From contig NZ_JALJRZ010000008.1 of assembly GCF_024519435.1 (NCBI RefSeq), positions 124,001 to 188,000 on the forward strand: 64,000 nucleotides of DNA, written 5' to 3'. The translations under genes and the position numbers were made by a program. Position 1 is the stretch's first letter, and the number at the start of each line of letters is the position of its first letter. This DNA comes from Terrabacter sp. Ter38. GTDB taxonomy: Bacteria; Actinomycetota; Actinomycetes; Actinomycetales; Dermatophilaceae. Below, one piece after another: positions 52,909-60,341 of this stretch. The notes under the pieces are model-generated. The model saw nothing but the letters and a program-made list of their open reading frames with translations, did not search any database and was not told the DNA's origin.

Positions 52909-52976
52909 GCGCAGCCCCACTCCCCAACTCCTCCCTGCTCGCGTGAGCGTGCCACCCCACACGAGTCAGGGCGGTC

Positions 52977-53624
52977 TCAGCGGTAGAGGGCTACGACGAT
53001 GAGGGTCTGGGCGACGTGGTAGGTCACGATGACCGTGAGCGGCGCCCAGCGGCGCTCGTGGACGAAGCGGTCGTGCCCGAGCACGGTGTCCGAGACGACG
53101 AAGACGAGACACCCCAGGAGCAGCAGCCAGTCACCCGTGCCTGCCGCCACGAGCACGAGCACGAAGAGGACGAGCTGGTAGACGAACACCGGCCCCCTCT
53201 GCGGCCCGGAGTGGCGCACGATGTCCCGCCCGGCCTTCGCGTGGAGTACCGCCAGGAAGGGCACGGCCACGAGGAGCGGCCACGGGAAGCCCTCGGCACG
53301 CACCGTCTCCAGGATCGCCCAGACGTAGGCCAGGTGGCCCACGAGGAAGGCTCCCAGGCCGACGAGGAAGCGGGTCTCCGTCGCGTGCAGCAGCGCGACG
53401 TCGCCGACGAGGCAGAAGGCGAGCGCCACGATGACGGTCACCAGCGGCGGCGAGCCGGGCACCCGCCCTTCCCAGTAGAGCGACCACGCCAGACCCATGA
53501 GGAGCAGCACGACGAGCGGTTTGGTGATGCGCTCGACGAGGTGGTCGCCGCGCAGGACGGAGCCCCAGTTGATGAGCGCCGTCACCCCGAGCGCCACGCT
53601 GGTAACCCACAGATGGGTGGTCAC
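52977..53624 (-). CDS. YhhN-family membrane protein (lysoplasmalogenase-like)
   Basis: A 215-residue protein with about eight TM segments. Signatures are [28 protein letters not shown] (G-D), [19 protein letters not shown] (G-H) and [18 protein letters not shown] (S-D). The conserved Asp/His set matches the YhhN/TMEM86 family, whose members hydrolyse the vinyl-ether bond of lysoplasmalogens. The GTG start at 53624 is preceded 6 nt upstream by GAATGT, a possible -10. A start further upstream is open but lacks support. Confidence 0.85.
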   Translation of the reverse strand: MTTHLWVTSVALGVTALINWGSVLRGDHLVERITKPLVVLLLMGLAWSLYWEGRVPGSPPLVTVIVALAFCLVGDVALLHATETRFLVGLGAFLVGHLAYVWAILETVRAEGFPWPLLVAVPFLAVLHAKAGRDIVRHSGPQRGPVFVYQLVLFVLVLVAAGTGDWLLLLGCLVFVVSDTVLGHDRFVHERRWAPLTVIVTYHVAQTLIVVALYR

Positions 53625-53734
53625 GTGCCCACATTCCCAGCCGCGGCTCAGGTTCGCCGCGCAGACACGCTGCGGACGTCCACCACCTGTCGAGACGAAT
53701 CGGCGTACGTCCAGTTCTCTGCCAGACTCGTCCA

Positions 53735-54109
53735 ATGCCCATGCGCAAGTTCCAGCACACGGTGACCGCCGACGACACGTCCGCCCAGGTCGGCAGCGGT
53801 GACCTCGACGTCCTCGCCACCCCGCGTCTGATCACGTGGTGCGAGAACGCCGCGTTCCAGGTCTGCAAGCAGAACATCGACGCCGACCACACGACCGTCG
53901 GCACCATGGTCAGGCTCGAGCACGTGAGGGGCAGCGCGGTCGGCTCCGCGATCACCGTGCTCTGCGCCGAGCCGATCAACGACGGACGGCGCCTCGTCTG
54001 CCACGTCACCGTCAAGGACTCCGACGGCGAGGAGATCGCCAAGGGCGAGTTCCACCGTGCCGTCGTCGACCCGGACCGCTTCATGAGCAAGTGCCAGCGG
54101 GTCCTCTGA
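53735..54109 (+). CDS. Hotdog-fold thioesterase, FlK-like
   Basis: A 124-residue single hotdog domain: RKFQHTVTADDTSAQVGSGDLDVLATPRLITWCENAAFQVCKQNIDADHTTVGTMVRLEHV ... VTVKDSDGEEIAKGEFHRAVVD. The pattern matches the fluoroacetyl-CoA-specific thioesterase-like family (T...E...H set). It probably hydrolyses small acyl-CoAs in the cytoplasm. CAGACT lies 6 nt before the ATG (leaderless layout). It is divergent from YhhN with 110 nt between starts. Confidence 0.85.
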   Translation: MPMRKFQHTVTADDTSAQVGSGDLDVLATPRLITWCENAAFQVCKQNIDADHTTVGTMVRLEHVRGSAVGSAITVLCAEPINDGRRLVCHVTVKDSDGEEIAKGEFHRAVVDPDRFMSKCQRVL

Positions 54110-54149
54110 CCCGCAGCCACCTCCCAGCCGCGGTTGCCACGATGACCGC

Positions 54150-55115
54150 GTGACGCTCGGACTGCTCGGTGCGCTCCTCGCAGCGCTCGCGTACGGCGCG
54201 GCCACCGTGCTCCAGGCCGTGGGCGTACGCCGTGTCTCCGCGTTGCCCCCCGGCACCTCCCTGCGCGACCGGGTCCGGACCGGTTGGCCGTATGCCGTGG
54301 GCCTCGCCCTCGACGGGGTCGGCTTCCTCGCGTCCGTGGCCGCCTTGCGCACGCTGCCGCTCTTCCTCGTCGAGTCCGCGGTCGCATCGTCGGTCGCCGT
54401 CACGGCGGTGCTCTCGGTCGTCGTGCTCGGCGTCCGGCTGGGGCGGGCCGAGGTCGTCGCGCTGCTCGTCGTCGTCGCCGGGCTCACCGGCCTCGCCCTG
54501 ACCGCATCGGCCGGACCGGCCGTGAACCCCGGGCCCGGGGCGACCTGGTGGCTCCTCGCTGCGGCCGCCGTCGTCGCCCTGCTGCTCGTCGTCGGGACCG
54601 TCGACCACGACCGACGGCGTGGGGCCGTCGTGCTCAGCGTCGGAGCGGGCCTCGGCTTCGGGGGCGTCGGCGTGGCGGCCCGTCTGCTCGAGGTGCCGTC
54701 ACCCGTGTGGGGCCTCGCCACCGACGGTGTCGCCTGGGCCCTCGTCGCCCACGGCGTGCTGGCGACCGTCGCCTACGGTCTGGCCCTGGCTCGCGGCCGG
54801 GTGACGACCGTCGCGGCCCTCACCTTCGCCACCGAGACGGTCGTGCCCGCCCTCCTCGGGGTGCTCGTCCTCGGCGACCGGGTCGCGCCCGGGCATGGTC
54901 CCGCGGCCGCGCTGGCCTTCGTCGCCACGCTCGGCGGCTGCATCGCGCTCGCCGGTCGCGCCGAACCCACCCACCCCACCAGGGTCACCACCGTCACCGA
55001 GCCGACCGAACCGACCGAGCCGACCGAGCCGACCGAGCCGACCAAGCCGACCAAGCCGACCGAGCCGACCGAGCCGAGCCAGGCCGCGCCCGAGGACGTA
55101 CGTCAGAGCACGTAG
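54150..55115 (+). CDS. DMT/EamA-like membrane transporter with TEP-repeat tail
   Basis: A 321-residue protein with about nine to ten TM helices in two halves (LLGALLAALAYGAATVLQAVGVRR, AVASSVAVTAVLSVVVLGVRLGRAEVVALLVVVAGL, and TVAALTFATETVVPALLGVLVLGDRV). It resembles DMT-superfamily proteins of the Mg2+/EamA kind. The substrate is unknown. The C-terminal cytoplasmic tail is a run of E-P-T repeats. GTG start with CACGAT 6 nt upstream (leaderless layout). Confidence 0.82.
   Translation: MTLGLLGALLAALAYGAATVLQAVGVRRVSALPPGTSLRDRVRTGWPYAVGLALDGVGFLASVAALRTLPLFLVESAVASSVAVTAVLSVVVLGVRLGRAEVVALLVVVAGLTGLALTASAGPAVNPGPGATWWLLAAAAVVALLLVVGTVDHDRRRGAVVLSVGAGLGFGGVGVAARLLEVPSPVWGLATDGVAWALVAHGVLATVAYGLALARGRVTTVAALTFATETVVPALLGVLVLGDRVAPGHGPAAALAFVATLGGCIALAGRAEPTHPTRVTTVTEPTEPTEPTEPTEPTKPTKPTEPTEPSQAAPEDVRQST
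55000..55080 (+). repeat. 9-bp tandem repeat (ACCGAGCCG) in coding sequence
   Basis: ACCGAGCCG and variants (ACCAAGCCG) repeat about nine times in frame, encoding (T-[EK]-P)n. Length variation between strains is likely. Confidence 0.85.
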
Positions 55116-55714
55116 GCGTCGCCGTCGCGATGGAAGCCGAGGCTCTCGTAGTACGGCTCCACCATGTCCGGGGGTGTCACCACCCGTCGGAACCCGCGCC
55201 GTCGGAACGGGCCCTCAGGACCGAAGACGAACTCTCCCGGCGTGACGTCGCGGTGGCGCGGCGTCACCCAGTCGAGCAGCAGCTGCGCCGTGTGCTGGCC
55301 GGCGTCACGCATGAGGACGACCCCGACCGCCTCGTCCCCGCGGAGCACGAGGTAGGAGGGGTCCCCCGCAAACGGGTCGTGCACGAACGCCGGGTTGTAG
55401 CGCCGGATGTCACCCTCGTGCACCCGCAGCACGTGCCGCAGGTAGGTGTCGTCGCCGGCGACCTCGAGCACCTCGTAGACGGCGGCGTCGTGCTTCTCAC
55501 GTGACATGCGCGCCAGGTAGTAGACGTTGATGCCGGCGAGCACGACGTTGAGTCCGACCATCGGCCAGACGTGGTTGACCGCGTTGTAGGCGATGAGGAC
55601 GACGCAGCCGACGAGGTTGATGATCCTGAGCCGGCGCAGCTGCGTCTGCAGCAGCGACCAGACGAGGATCGCCGACCCGATCCAGCCGACGGCCTCGAGC
55701 CACCAGGTACCCAT
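55103..55714 (-). CDS. YgjV-like membrane protein fused to a GNAT-like domain
   Basis: A 203-residue protein. Residues 1-70 hold three TM segments (WWLEAVGWIGSAILVWSLLQTQ, INLVGCVVLIAYNAVNHVW, VGLNVVLAGINVYYLARM) typical of the YgjV inner-membrane family. Residues 85-203 look like an N-acetyltransferase remnant or variant: YLVLRGDEAVGVVLMRDA, RRRGFRRVVTP and the terminal EPYYESLGFHRDGDAYVL. The acetyl-CoA loop (R/Q-x-x-G-x-G/A) is not clear. The start has TAGGGT 7 nt upstream. It overlaps the 3' end of the EamA-like gene by 13 nt, convergent. Confidence 0.7.
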   Translation of the reverse strand: MGTWWLEAVGWIGSAILVWSLLQTQLRRLRIINLVGCVVLIAYNAVNHVWPMVGLNVVLAGINVYYLARMSREKHDAAVYEVLEVAGDDTYLRHVLRVHEGDIRRYNPAFVHDPFAGDPSYLVLRGDEAVGVVLMRDAGQHTAQLLLDWVTPRHRDVTPGEFVFGPEGPFRRRGFRRVVTPPDMVEPYYESLGFHRDGDAYVL

Positions 55715-55812
55715 GGGCGCGACCCTAGCGCCCGGGGCGACCCGGCTCGCCGGGATTCGGGGTGGTCCGCGTCGCCCGGACGCCGACCACCCCGGCCACC
55801 CGTCGCCCCGGC

Positions 55813-57051
55813 TCAGGCGTCGGGCGCGACGAACTGCGGCAGGACTGCCTCGAACCGGGAGTCGAGGGTGAGCGACGGCAGGACCTGGCCCTGCTTCTGC
55901 GCATCGGCCGCGACCGACGCGCCCCACGACGAGGCCCTCAGCCGCTGGTCGGGCGTGCCGTGGTGGCCCGTGCTCGTGAAGGCGCAGTCACCCACCTGGT
56001 AGAAGGACTGCTCGGCCTCGAGGACGCGCTTGGTGTTGAGGGCCAGGCCCCGCTTGTGCGTGACGAAATACGTCCCGAAGGCATCGGCCATGAGCTCGGT
56101 GCGACGGGTCGCCTCCGCGCCGGTGAGCGGCGAGGCGACGAGGTTCTTGTCGTACTGCACGTGGTGGCCGTACTCGTGGCCGAGGACGGCGCGCGGCCCG
56201 ACGTCGCCGACACCGATGGCGCCGAGCGCGTCGAGCATCCCGTCGCCGAGGATGAGCTTGTCCGGCAGCGATGAGATGACCGGGTCGGGGTCGCCCACCC
56301 CGCTGAACGCGAAGGCGTTGAGGGTGAAGATCGGGCTGGCGCCGCCGTCGAGGCCGGGGTCGGACGTCACGACGTCGACGACGATCGCTGCGAGCTCGGC
56401 CGCGTCAGTCTCGGAGACGCCGTAGAGCACGCCGACCAGACGGGCGAGCCGGTCGGGGTCACGCATGACGTCGCCGTGCATCGCCATGAGCTCGATGTCC
56501 GTGCCGTCGGTGTCCCAGAACTTCTGGGCCGCCCGGAACGCGCTCGTCAGCTCGTTGCGCGAGCCCTTGGTCAGGGCGTACGCCGGGTCGCCCGTCGACC
56601 CGAAGAGCAGGGCGTCGTAGGTCGGGAAGTCGAGGCCGCCGAGGACCGACAGCACGAACAGGCTCGAGGGGTCGATGCGGGCGACGACCCCGTCGACGTA
56701 CGCGTCGAGCCGGGTCGGCGCGCACTGGTACTGCGTCGGGTCGATGGCGCGCCCCAGGGCGTCCCGGGCCGCGGACGGCTCGACGCCGAACCTCTCGAGG
56801 GCGCTCGCCTCGCGGGCCCGCCAGTCGGCGGGCAGGTGCGCCCGTGCCGCGGCGAGCAGCGCGGACGCCCTCGGGTCGGTCGTCGTACCCGAGACGTAGT
56901 CGTAGGTCTGGCCGTCGGCAGCGACGGACACCGAGACGCTCCGGCTCTGGGCCCGGGCAACGGGAGCCGCCGTGGCGACCGCCGCCCCAGTGGCCCCCGA
57001 GATGGCCAGCGACGTGACGAGAGCGATCGTCCTGGTCGTGGTCCTGCGCAC
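55813..57051 (-). CDS. Secreted HExxH zinc metallopeptidase-like protein
   Basis: A 412-residue protein. The signal peptide is RRTTTRTIALVTSLAISGATGAAVATAAPVARA. The zinc site is AVLGHEYGHHVQYDKN (H-E-x-x-H) with a probable third ligand in RRTELMADAFGTYFVTHKRG. Two Cys in DCAFTSTGHHGTPDQRL and one in QYQCAPTRL may pair. It is exported and probably proteolytic; the family is not named here. GTG 57051 is preceded by GAAGGAG with 9 nt spacing. Confidence 0.85.
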   Translation of the reverse strand: MRRTTTRTIALVTSLAISGATGAAVATAAPVARAQSRSVSVSVAADGQTYDYVSGTTTDPRASALLAAARAHLPADWRAREASALERFGVEPSAARDALGRAIDPTQYQCAPTRLDAYVDGVVARIDPSSLFVLSVLGGLDFPTYDALLFGSTGDPAYALTKGSRNELTSAFRAAQKFWDTDGTDIELMAMHGDVMRDPDRLARLVGVLYGVSETDAAELAAIVVDVVTSDPGLDGGASPIFTLNAFAFSGVGDPDPVISSLPDKLILGDGMLDALGAIGVGDVGPRAVLGHEYGHHVQYDKNLVASPLTGAEATRRTELMADAFGTYFVTHKRGLALNTKRVLEAEQSFYQVGDCAFTSTGHHGTPDQRLRASSWGASVAADAQKQGQVLPSLTLDSRFEAVLPQFVAPDA

Positions 57052-57172
57052 GTGAGAGCTCCTTCGTGTCGTGCCCCGGCCCGCTGCCAAAGGCGACGCG
57101 CCCATCATCACCCGCCAGGGGTGACACCCTCCCCCGAAACACCGCACATCAGGGTGAACGGCGCGATGCGTC

Positions 57173-57532
57173 TCAACCCGCGGGAGCGTCGTCCGAGCTC
57201 GGGGACGCGGCCGGCTCGTGCCCGACGAGCTTGAGTCCGACGACGGCAGCGACGATCCCGGCGAGCAGGACGACCTTGACGGCGGAGAACGCCTCACCGC
57301 CCGTCGTCATCGCCCACGTCACGGTGAGTGCGGCCCCGAGACCCGTCCACACGGCATACGCCGTCCCGATGGGGATCGTGCGCACGGCGTGCGCGAGCCC
57401 GACCATGCTGAACGCGCCCGCCACGAGGAAGACGACCGCCGGGATGGGGCGCGAGAGTCCCTCGGACGCGGCGAGCGCCGAGGCCCACACCGCCTCGAGG
57501 ACGGCGCTGAGGAGCAGGACGACCCACGGCAT
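57173..57532 (-). CDS. SMR-family exporter subunit B (guanidinium exporter type)
   Basis: A 119-residue four-TM small multidrug resistance protein: MPWVVLLLSAVLEAVWASALAASEGL (membrane-embedded Glu in TM1), AVVFLVAGAFSMVGLAHAV, IPIGTAYAVWTGLGAALTVTWA and VKVVLLAGIVAAVVGLKLVG. GTAYAVWTGLGA is the signature of the Gdx (SugE) branch. The ATG overlaps the TGA of the upstream partner (TGATG), so the two are made together and probably form a heterodimer, as in YkkCD/EbrAB. Confidence 0.92.
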   Translation of the reverse strand: MPWVVLLLSAVLEAVWASALAASEGLSRPIPAVVFLVAGAFSMVGLAHAVRTIPIGTAYAVWTGLGAALTVTWAMTTGGEAFSAVKVVLLAGIVAAVVGLKLVGHEPAASPSSDDAPAG

Positions 57533-57846
57533 CACGCCACCGCCTTGAGGCCGGCGACGCACGCGACGAGCACGACCAGGAGGACGGCCCGGGCGCCACC
57601 GAGGCGCTCCTCCCCGCGGGCGACCGCGAGCAGGACGGTGCCGACGGCGCCGATCCCGACCCACACGGCATACGCCGTGCCGGTGGGCAGGGCGGTCATG
57701 GCCCACGCGAGGCCGACCATGCTGAGCAGGAGGGAGACGGCGAAGAGGACGGTCGGCCGCGGACGGCTGAAGCCGCCGGACGCGGCGAGCGCGGTGGCCC
57801 AGACGGCCTCCAGCGCGCCGGACAGGATGAGGACGAGCCAGTGCAC
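57532..57846 (-). CDS. SMR-family exporter subunit A (guanidinium exporter type)
   Basis: A 104-residue four-TM SMR protein: HWLVLILSGALEAVWATALAASGG with the essential Glu in TM1, VLFAVSLLLSMVGLAWAMTAL, PTGTAYAVWVGIGAVGTVLLAVARGE and ARAVLLVVLVACVAGLKAV. The TM3 motif AYAVWVGIGAVG is typical of guanidinium-selective Gdx transporters, which exchange guanidinium for protons. GTG start at 57846. A guanidine-III riboswitch lies 15 nt upstream. Confidence 0.92.
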   Translation of the reverse strand: MHWLVLILSGALEAVWATALAASGGFSRPRPTVLFAVSLLLSMVGLAWAMTALPTGTAYAVWVGIGAVGTVLLAVARGEERLGGARAVLLVVLVACVAGLKAVA

Positions 57847-57860
57847 GGGCGTTCCGATCC

Positions 57861-57901
57861 GGCCGTCTTGTCGCTGTGCGGGTACGGCTCCCTCGTCCGC
57901 G
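57861..57901 (-). ncRNA. Guanidine-III riboswitch
   Basis: On the minus strand the RNA contains GCGGACGAGGGAGCCGU, then ACCCGCACAGCGACAAGACGG. This matches the conserved guanidine-III core (GGACGAGG, CCGUACCCG, ACAAGACGG) as I recall it from the Thermobifida fusca structure. Stem P1 is GCGG/CCGC here, where the reference has CCGG/CCGG, a compensatory change. P2 (GCCGU/ACGGC) is kept. It lies between the promoter (57927-57956) and the GTG of the SMR pair, where it could expose the ribosome-binding region when guanidine is bound. Confidence 0.87.
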
Positions 57902-57926
57902 AGCGCGGCTCGCGCGCTCAAGGGTG

Positions 57927-57956
57927 ATTCTACCGAAGGGGCGCGTCGGGGTCTAA
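57927..57956 (-). promoter_or_regulatory. Promoter of the SMR operon
   Basis: On the minus strand TTAGAC (57956-57951), 18 nt, TAGAAT (57932-57927). Transcription would begin near 57920, some 20 nt before the riboswitch. Confidence 0.65.
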
Positions 57957-58026
57957 ACGACGTATCAGGAGCAGCCGCCCGGCGTACTGTCGAGTGCAGG
58001 CGCGCTCCTGCGAACAGAGGATCGCC

Positions 58027-60327
58027 ATGAGCCGTGACTATCTCGACTTCGACGTCGCCGTCACCCGTGAGGGCCAGGGGTATGCCGCTCACGTGCTCGC
58101 CTCGCCCGCGGGCGAGGCGTCGGCACCGTTCACCCTGCCGTTCGCCGCCACGGACCTCGCCCAGTTCATGATCGCGGTGGGTCCCCCGCGGGTGTCCTCG
58201 AGACGCCTCGTGCCGGCCGAGGCACGCGTCGTCGACGTCAAGGAGTACGGCCGCCGTCTCGGCGACGCGCTGCTGTCGGGCGATGTCGGGCGGGCCTTCC
58301 GGGAGAGCCTGACGACCGCCACCGGCCAGGGCCGGGACCTGCGGCTGCGGCTGCGGCTCGACGCCGTGCCGGACCTCGACCCGGTGCCGTGGGAGTACCT
58401 CTACGACTCGAGGCTCGGTCGCTTCCTCACGCTCTCGCAGGAGACGCCGATCGTCCGTCTGCTCGACTCGCTCGAGCGCCCACCGGTGGTCCACGTCGAC
58501 GCGCCCCTGCGCGTCCTCGTCATGATCTCGAGCCCGAGCGACATGCCCGAGCTCGCCGTGGACCGCGAGCGAGAGCTGCTCACGGCGACGACCGGCGACC
58601 TCGTCAAGAGCGGCCGCCTCAGCGTGACGGTCCTCGAGGACGCGACCCTGACCGGCCTCCAGCGCGCCCTGCTCGACGACTACCACGTCTTCCACTTCAT
58701 CGGCCACGGCGGCTTCGACCAGCAGGCCCAGGAGGGCGTCCTCGTCCTCGAGCGCGAGGACGGCACGGCGCACCGGGTGTCCGGAGCGCGGCTCGGGACG
58801 CTGCTCCACGATGCCCGGACCATGCAGCTGGCCGTCCTCAACGCGTGCGAGGGTGCACGGACGTCGGGACGGGACGCGTTCTCCGGCGTCGGCCAGGCCC
58901 TCGTGCGCCAGGGTCTGCCGGCGGTCGTCGCGATGCAGACCGAGATCTCCGACCGCGCCGCCCTCGTCTTCAGCCACGAGTTCTACTACTTCCTGACCCG
59001 CGGACTGGGCATCGACGCCGCGATCTGCGAGGTGCGCAAGGCGATGGCCGTCTCCGACGAGGCCTCGGAGTGGGGCACCGCCGTGCTGCTGCGGTCGGGC
59101 GCCGACCAGCCCTTCTCGTTCACGACGAGCGCCACCGCCGCGAACGAGCAGCCCGAGAGCCGGCTCGAGTCCCTCTACGACGCCGCGAAGGGCGCGTTGC
59201 TGGCCCGCGCTCCGGCGACAGCGCTCCCGCTGCTCGAGCAGATCGCCGCCGAACATCCTGACTACGAGGACGTCACCCAGCTGCTCGAGCGGGTCCGACC
59301 GGAGACAGCGCCCGCCGACGACGGCCCGACGCCGCGGCCACGCCGCGACCCCATGACGCTCACCCAGCCGATCCCGCAGCCGGACACCGCGCCGGACACG
59401 CGACCGGTGGGCCGCCCCGAGCCGCAGCCGGACCCACCCCCGGACCGCCGGGGCGAGGACGCTCCCCCACCGCCGGACCCGCACCCGCGCCGTAGGGGCC
59501 ACGGCTTCGTCCGCACTCTCGTCGGGCTCGTCGTCCTCTTCGGGCTCTTCTGGCTCGGCGCGACCCAGGTCCCGAAGTGGTTCAAGGGGTCCACGGCCGA
59601 CGTCACGAGCGCCTGTGGGCCTGCCCCCGCGGCCGCGAGCGCCCCGGCGACGACGTTCGTCGCCGGGTGCGCCACGACGACACCGGCCATCGACGGTGAC
59701 TTCGCCGACTGGGACGGCGTGCCCACGGCCTCGATCCCCCACGTCATCGCGCAGGTGGGCACGCCCCAGCCCGAGTTCGGCGGTGACTGGCAGGTCGTCT
59801 GGGACAGCGGCGCGCTCTACCTGCGCGTGCACGTCGTCGACCCGGACGTCCGCAGCGTCAACGTCGCCACCCCCGGTGCCTGGTTCAACGGCGACGGCTT
59901 CTCCTTCGAGTTCGGACCGGACGCCCGGAGCCTCGACCCCGCGGCGACGACCCGGCGCGGGCGCGACGTGCACGTCATGGTGGGGCTGTCCCGTGACGCC
60001 CCGACGTCCGGCGTCGCCTCGATCAACCCGGCCGGGCGCGGCACCTTCACCACTGGCACGCGCCACCCCGAGATCACCGTCGGGCGCTCCGACACGCTGA
60101 CCGGCTACGACCTCGAGGCCCGGGTGCCGTGGTCGGCCCTCCAGCTCAGGAAGGCTCCGGTCCGCGGCTCCGTCTTCTCGATGAACGTCAACCTCAGCGA
60201 CGCGACGAGCGCCCCGGCTACCTGGAGGCTGCGCACCATGAAGAGCACGAATGCCGCTCGCACCGCCGACACGCAGGGTTTCCCGCACGGCTGGCAGACG
60301 ATCACCCTCGCCGACGCGGCCTCCTGA
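58027..60327 (+). CDS. CHAT-domain protein with TM segment and CBM9-like C-terminus
   Basis: A 766-residue protein. Residues about 100-370 form a CHAT protease domain (clan CD, caspase-like): the catalytic dyad is His227 (HVFHFIGHGGFD) and Cys274 (QLAVLNACEGART). A helical TPR-like stretch (about 380-430, ESRLESLYDAAKGALLARAPATALPLLEQIAAEHPDY) and a Pro-rich linker (435-490) follow. One TM segment lies at about 494-515 (VRTLVGLVVLFGLFWLGAT). The outside domain (550-766) resembles CBM9/DOMON sugar-binding modules (PAIDGDFADWDGVP ... DWQVVWDSGALYLRVHVVDPDV ... YDLEARVPWSAL). AGAGGATCGCC precedes the ATG. It is followed 14 nt later by a caspase gene. Confidence 0.88.
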   Translation: MSRDYLDFDVAVTREGQGYAAHVLASPAGEASAPFTLPFAATDLAQFMIAVGPPRVSSRRLVPAEARVVDVKEYGRRLGDALLSGDVGRAFRESLTTATGQGRDLRLRLRLDAVPDLDPVPWEYLYDSRLGRFLTLSQETPIVRLLDSLERPPVVHVDAPLRVLVMISSPSDMPELAVDRERELLTATTGDLVKSGRLSVTVLEDATLTGLQRALLDDYHVFHFIGHGGFDQQAQEGVLVLEREDGTAHRVSGARLGTLLHDARTMQLAVLNACEGARTSGRDAFSGVGQALVRQGLPAVVAMQTEISDRAALVFSHEFYYFLTRGLGIDAAICEVRKAMAVSDEASEWGTAVLLRSGADQPFSFTTSATAANEQPESRLESLYDAAKGALLARAPATALPLLEQIAAEHPDYEDVTQLLERVRPETAPADDGPTPRPRRDPMTLTQPIPQPDTAPDTRPVGRPEPQPDPPPDRRGEDAPPPPDPHPRRRGHGFVRTLVGLVVLFGLFWLGATQVPKWFKGSTADVTSACGPAPAAASAPATTFVAGCATTTPAIDGDFADWDGVPTASIPHVIAQVGTPQPEFGGDWQVVWDSGALYLRVHVVDPDVRSVNVATPGAWFNGDGFSFEFGPDARSLDPAATTRRGRDVHVMVGLSRDAPTSGVASINPAGRGTFTTGTRHPEITVGRSDTLTGYDLEARVPWSALQLRKAPVRGSVFSMNVNLSDATSAPATWRLRTMKSTNAARTADTQGFPHGWQTITLADAAS

Positions 60328-60341
60328 GACGGCCGCCTCAG

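Noticed and set aside
49100-52909. Very long plus-strand open frame opposite leuS and degV
   Set aside because: High GC makes antisense frames open; its composition (Arg/Asp/Val/Leu runs) has no domain and leuS/degV are certain.
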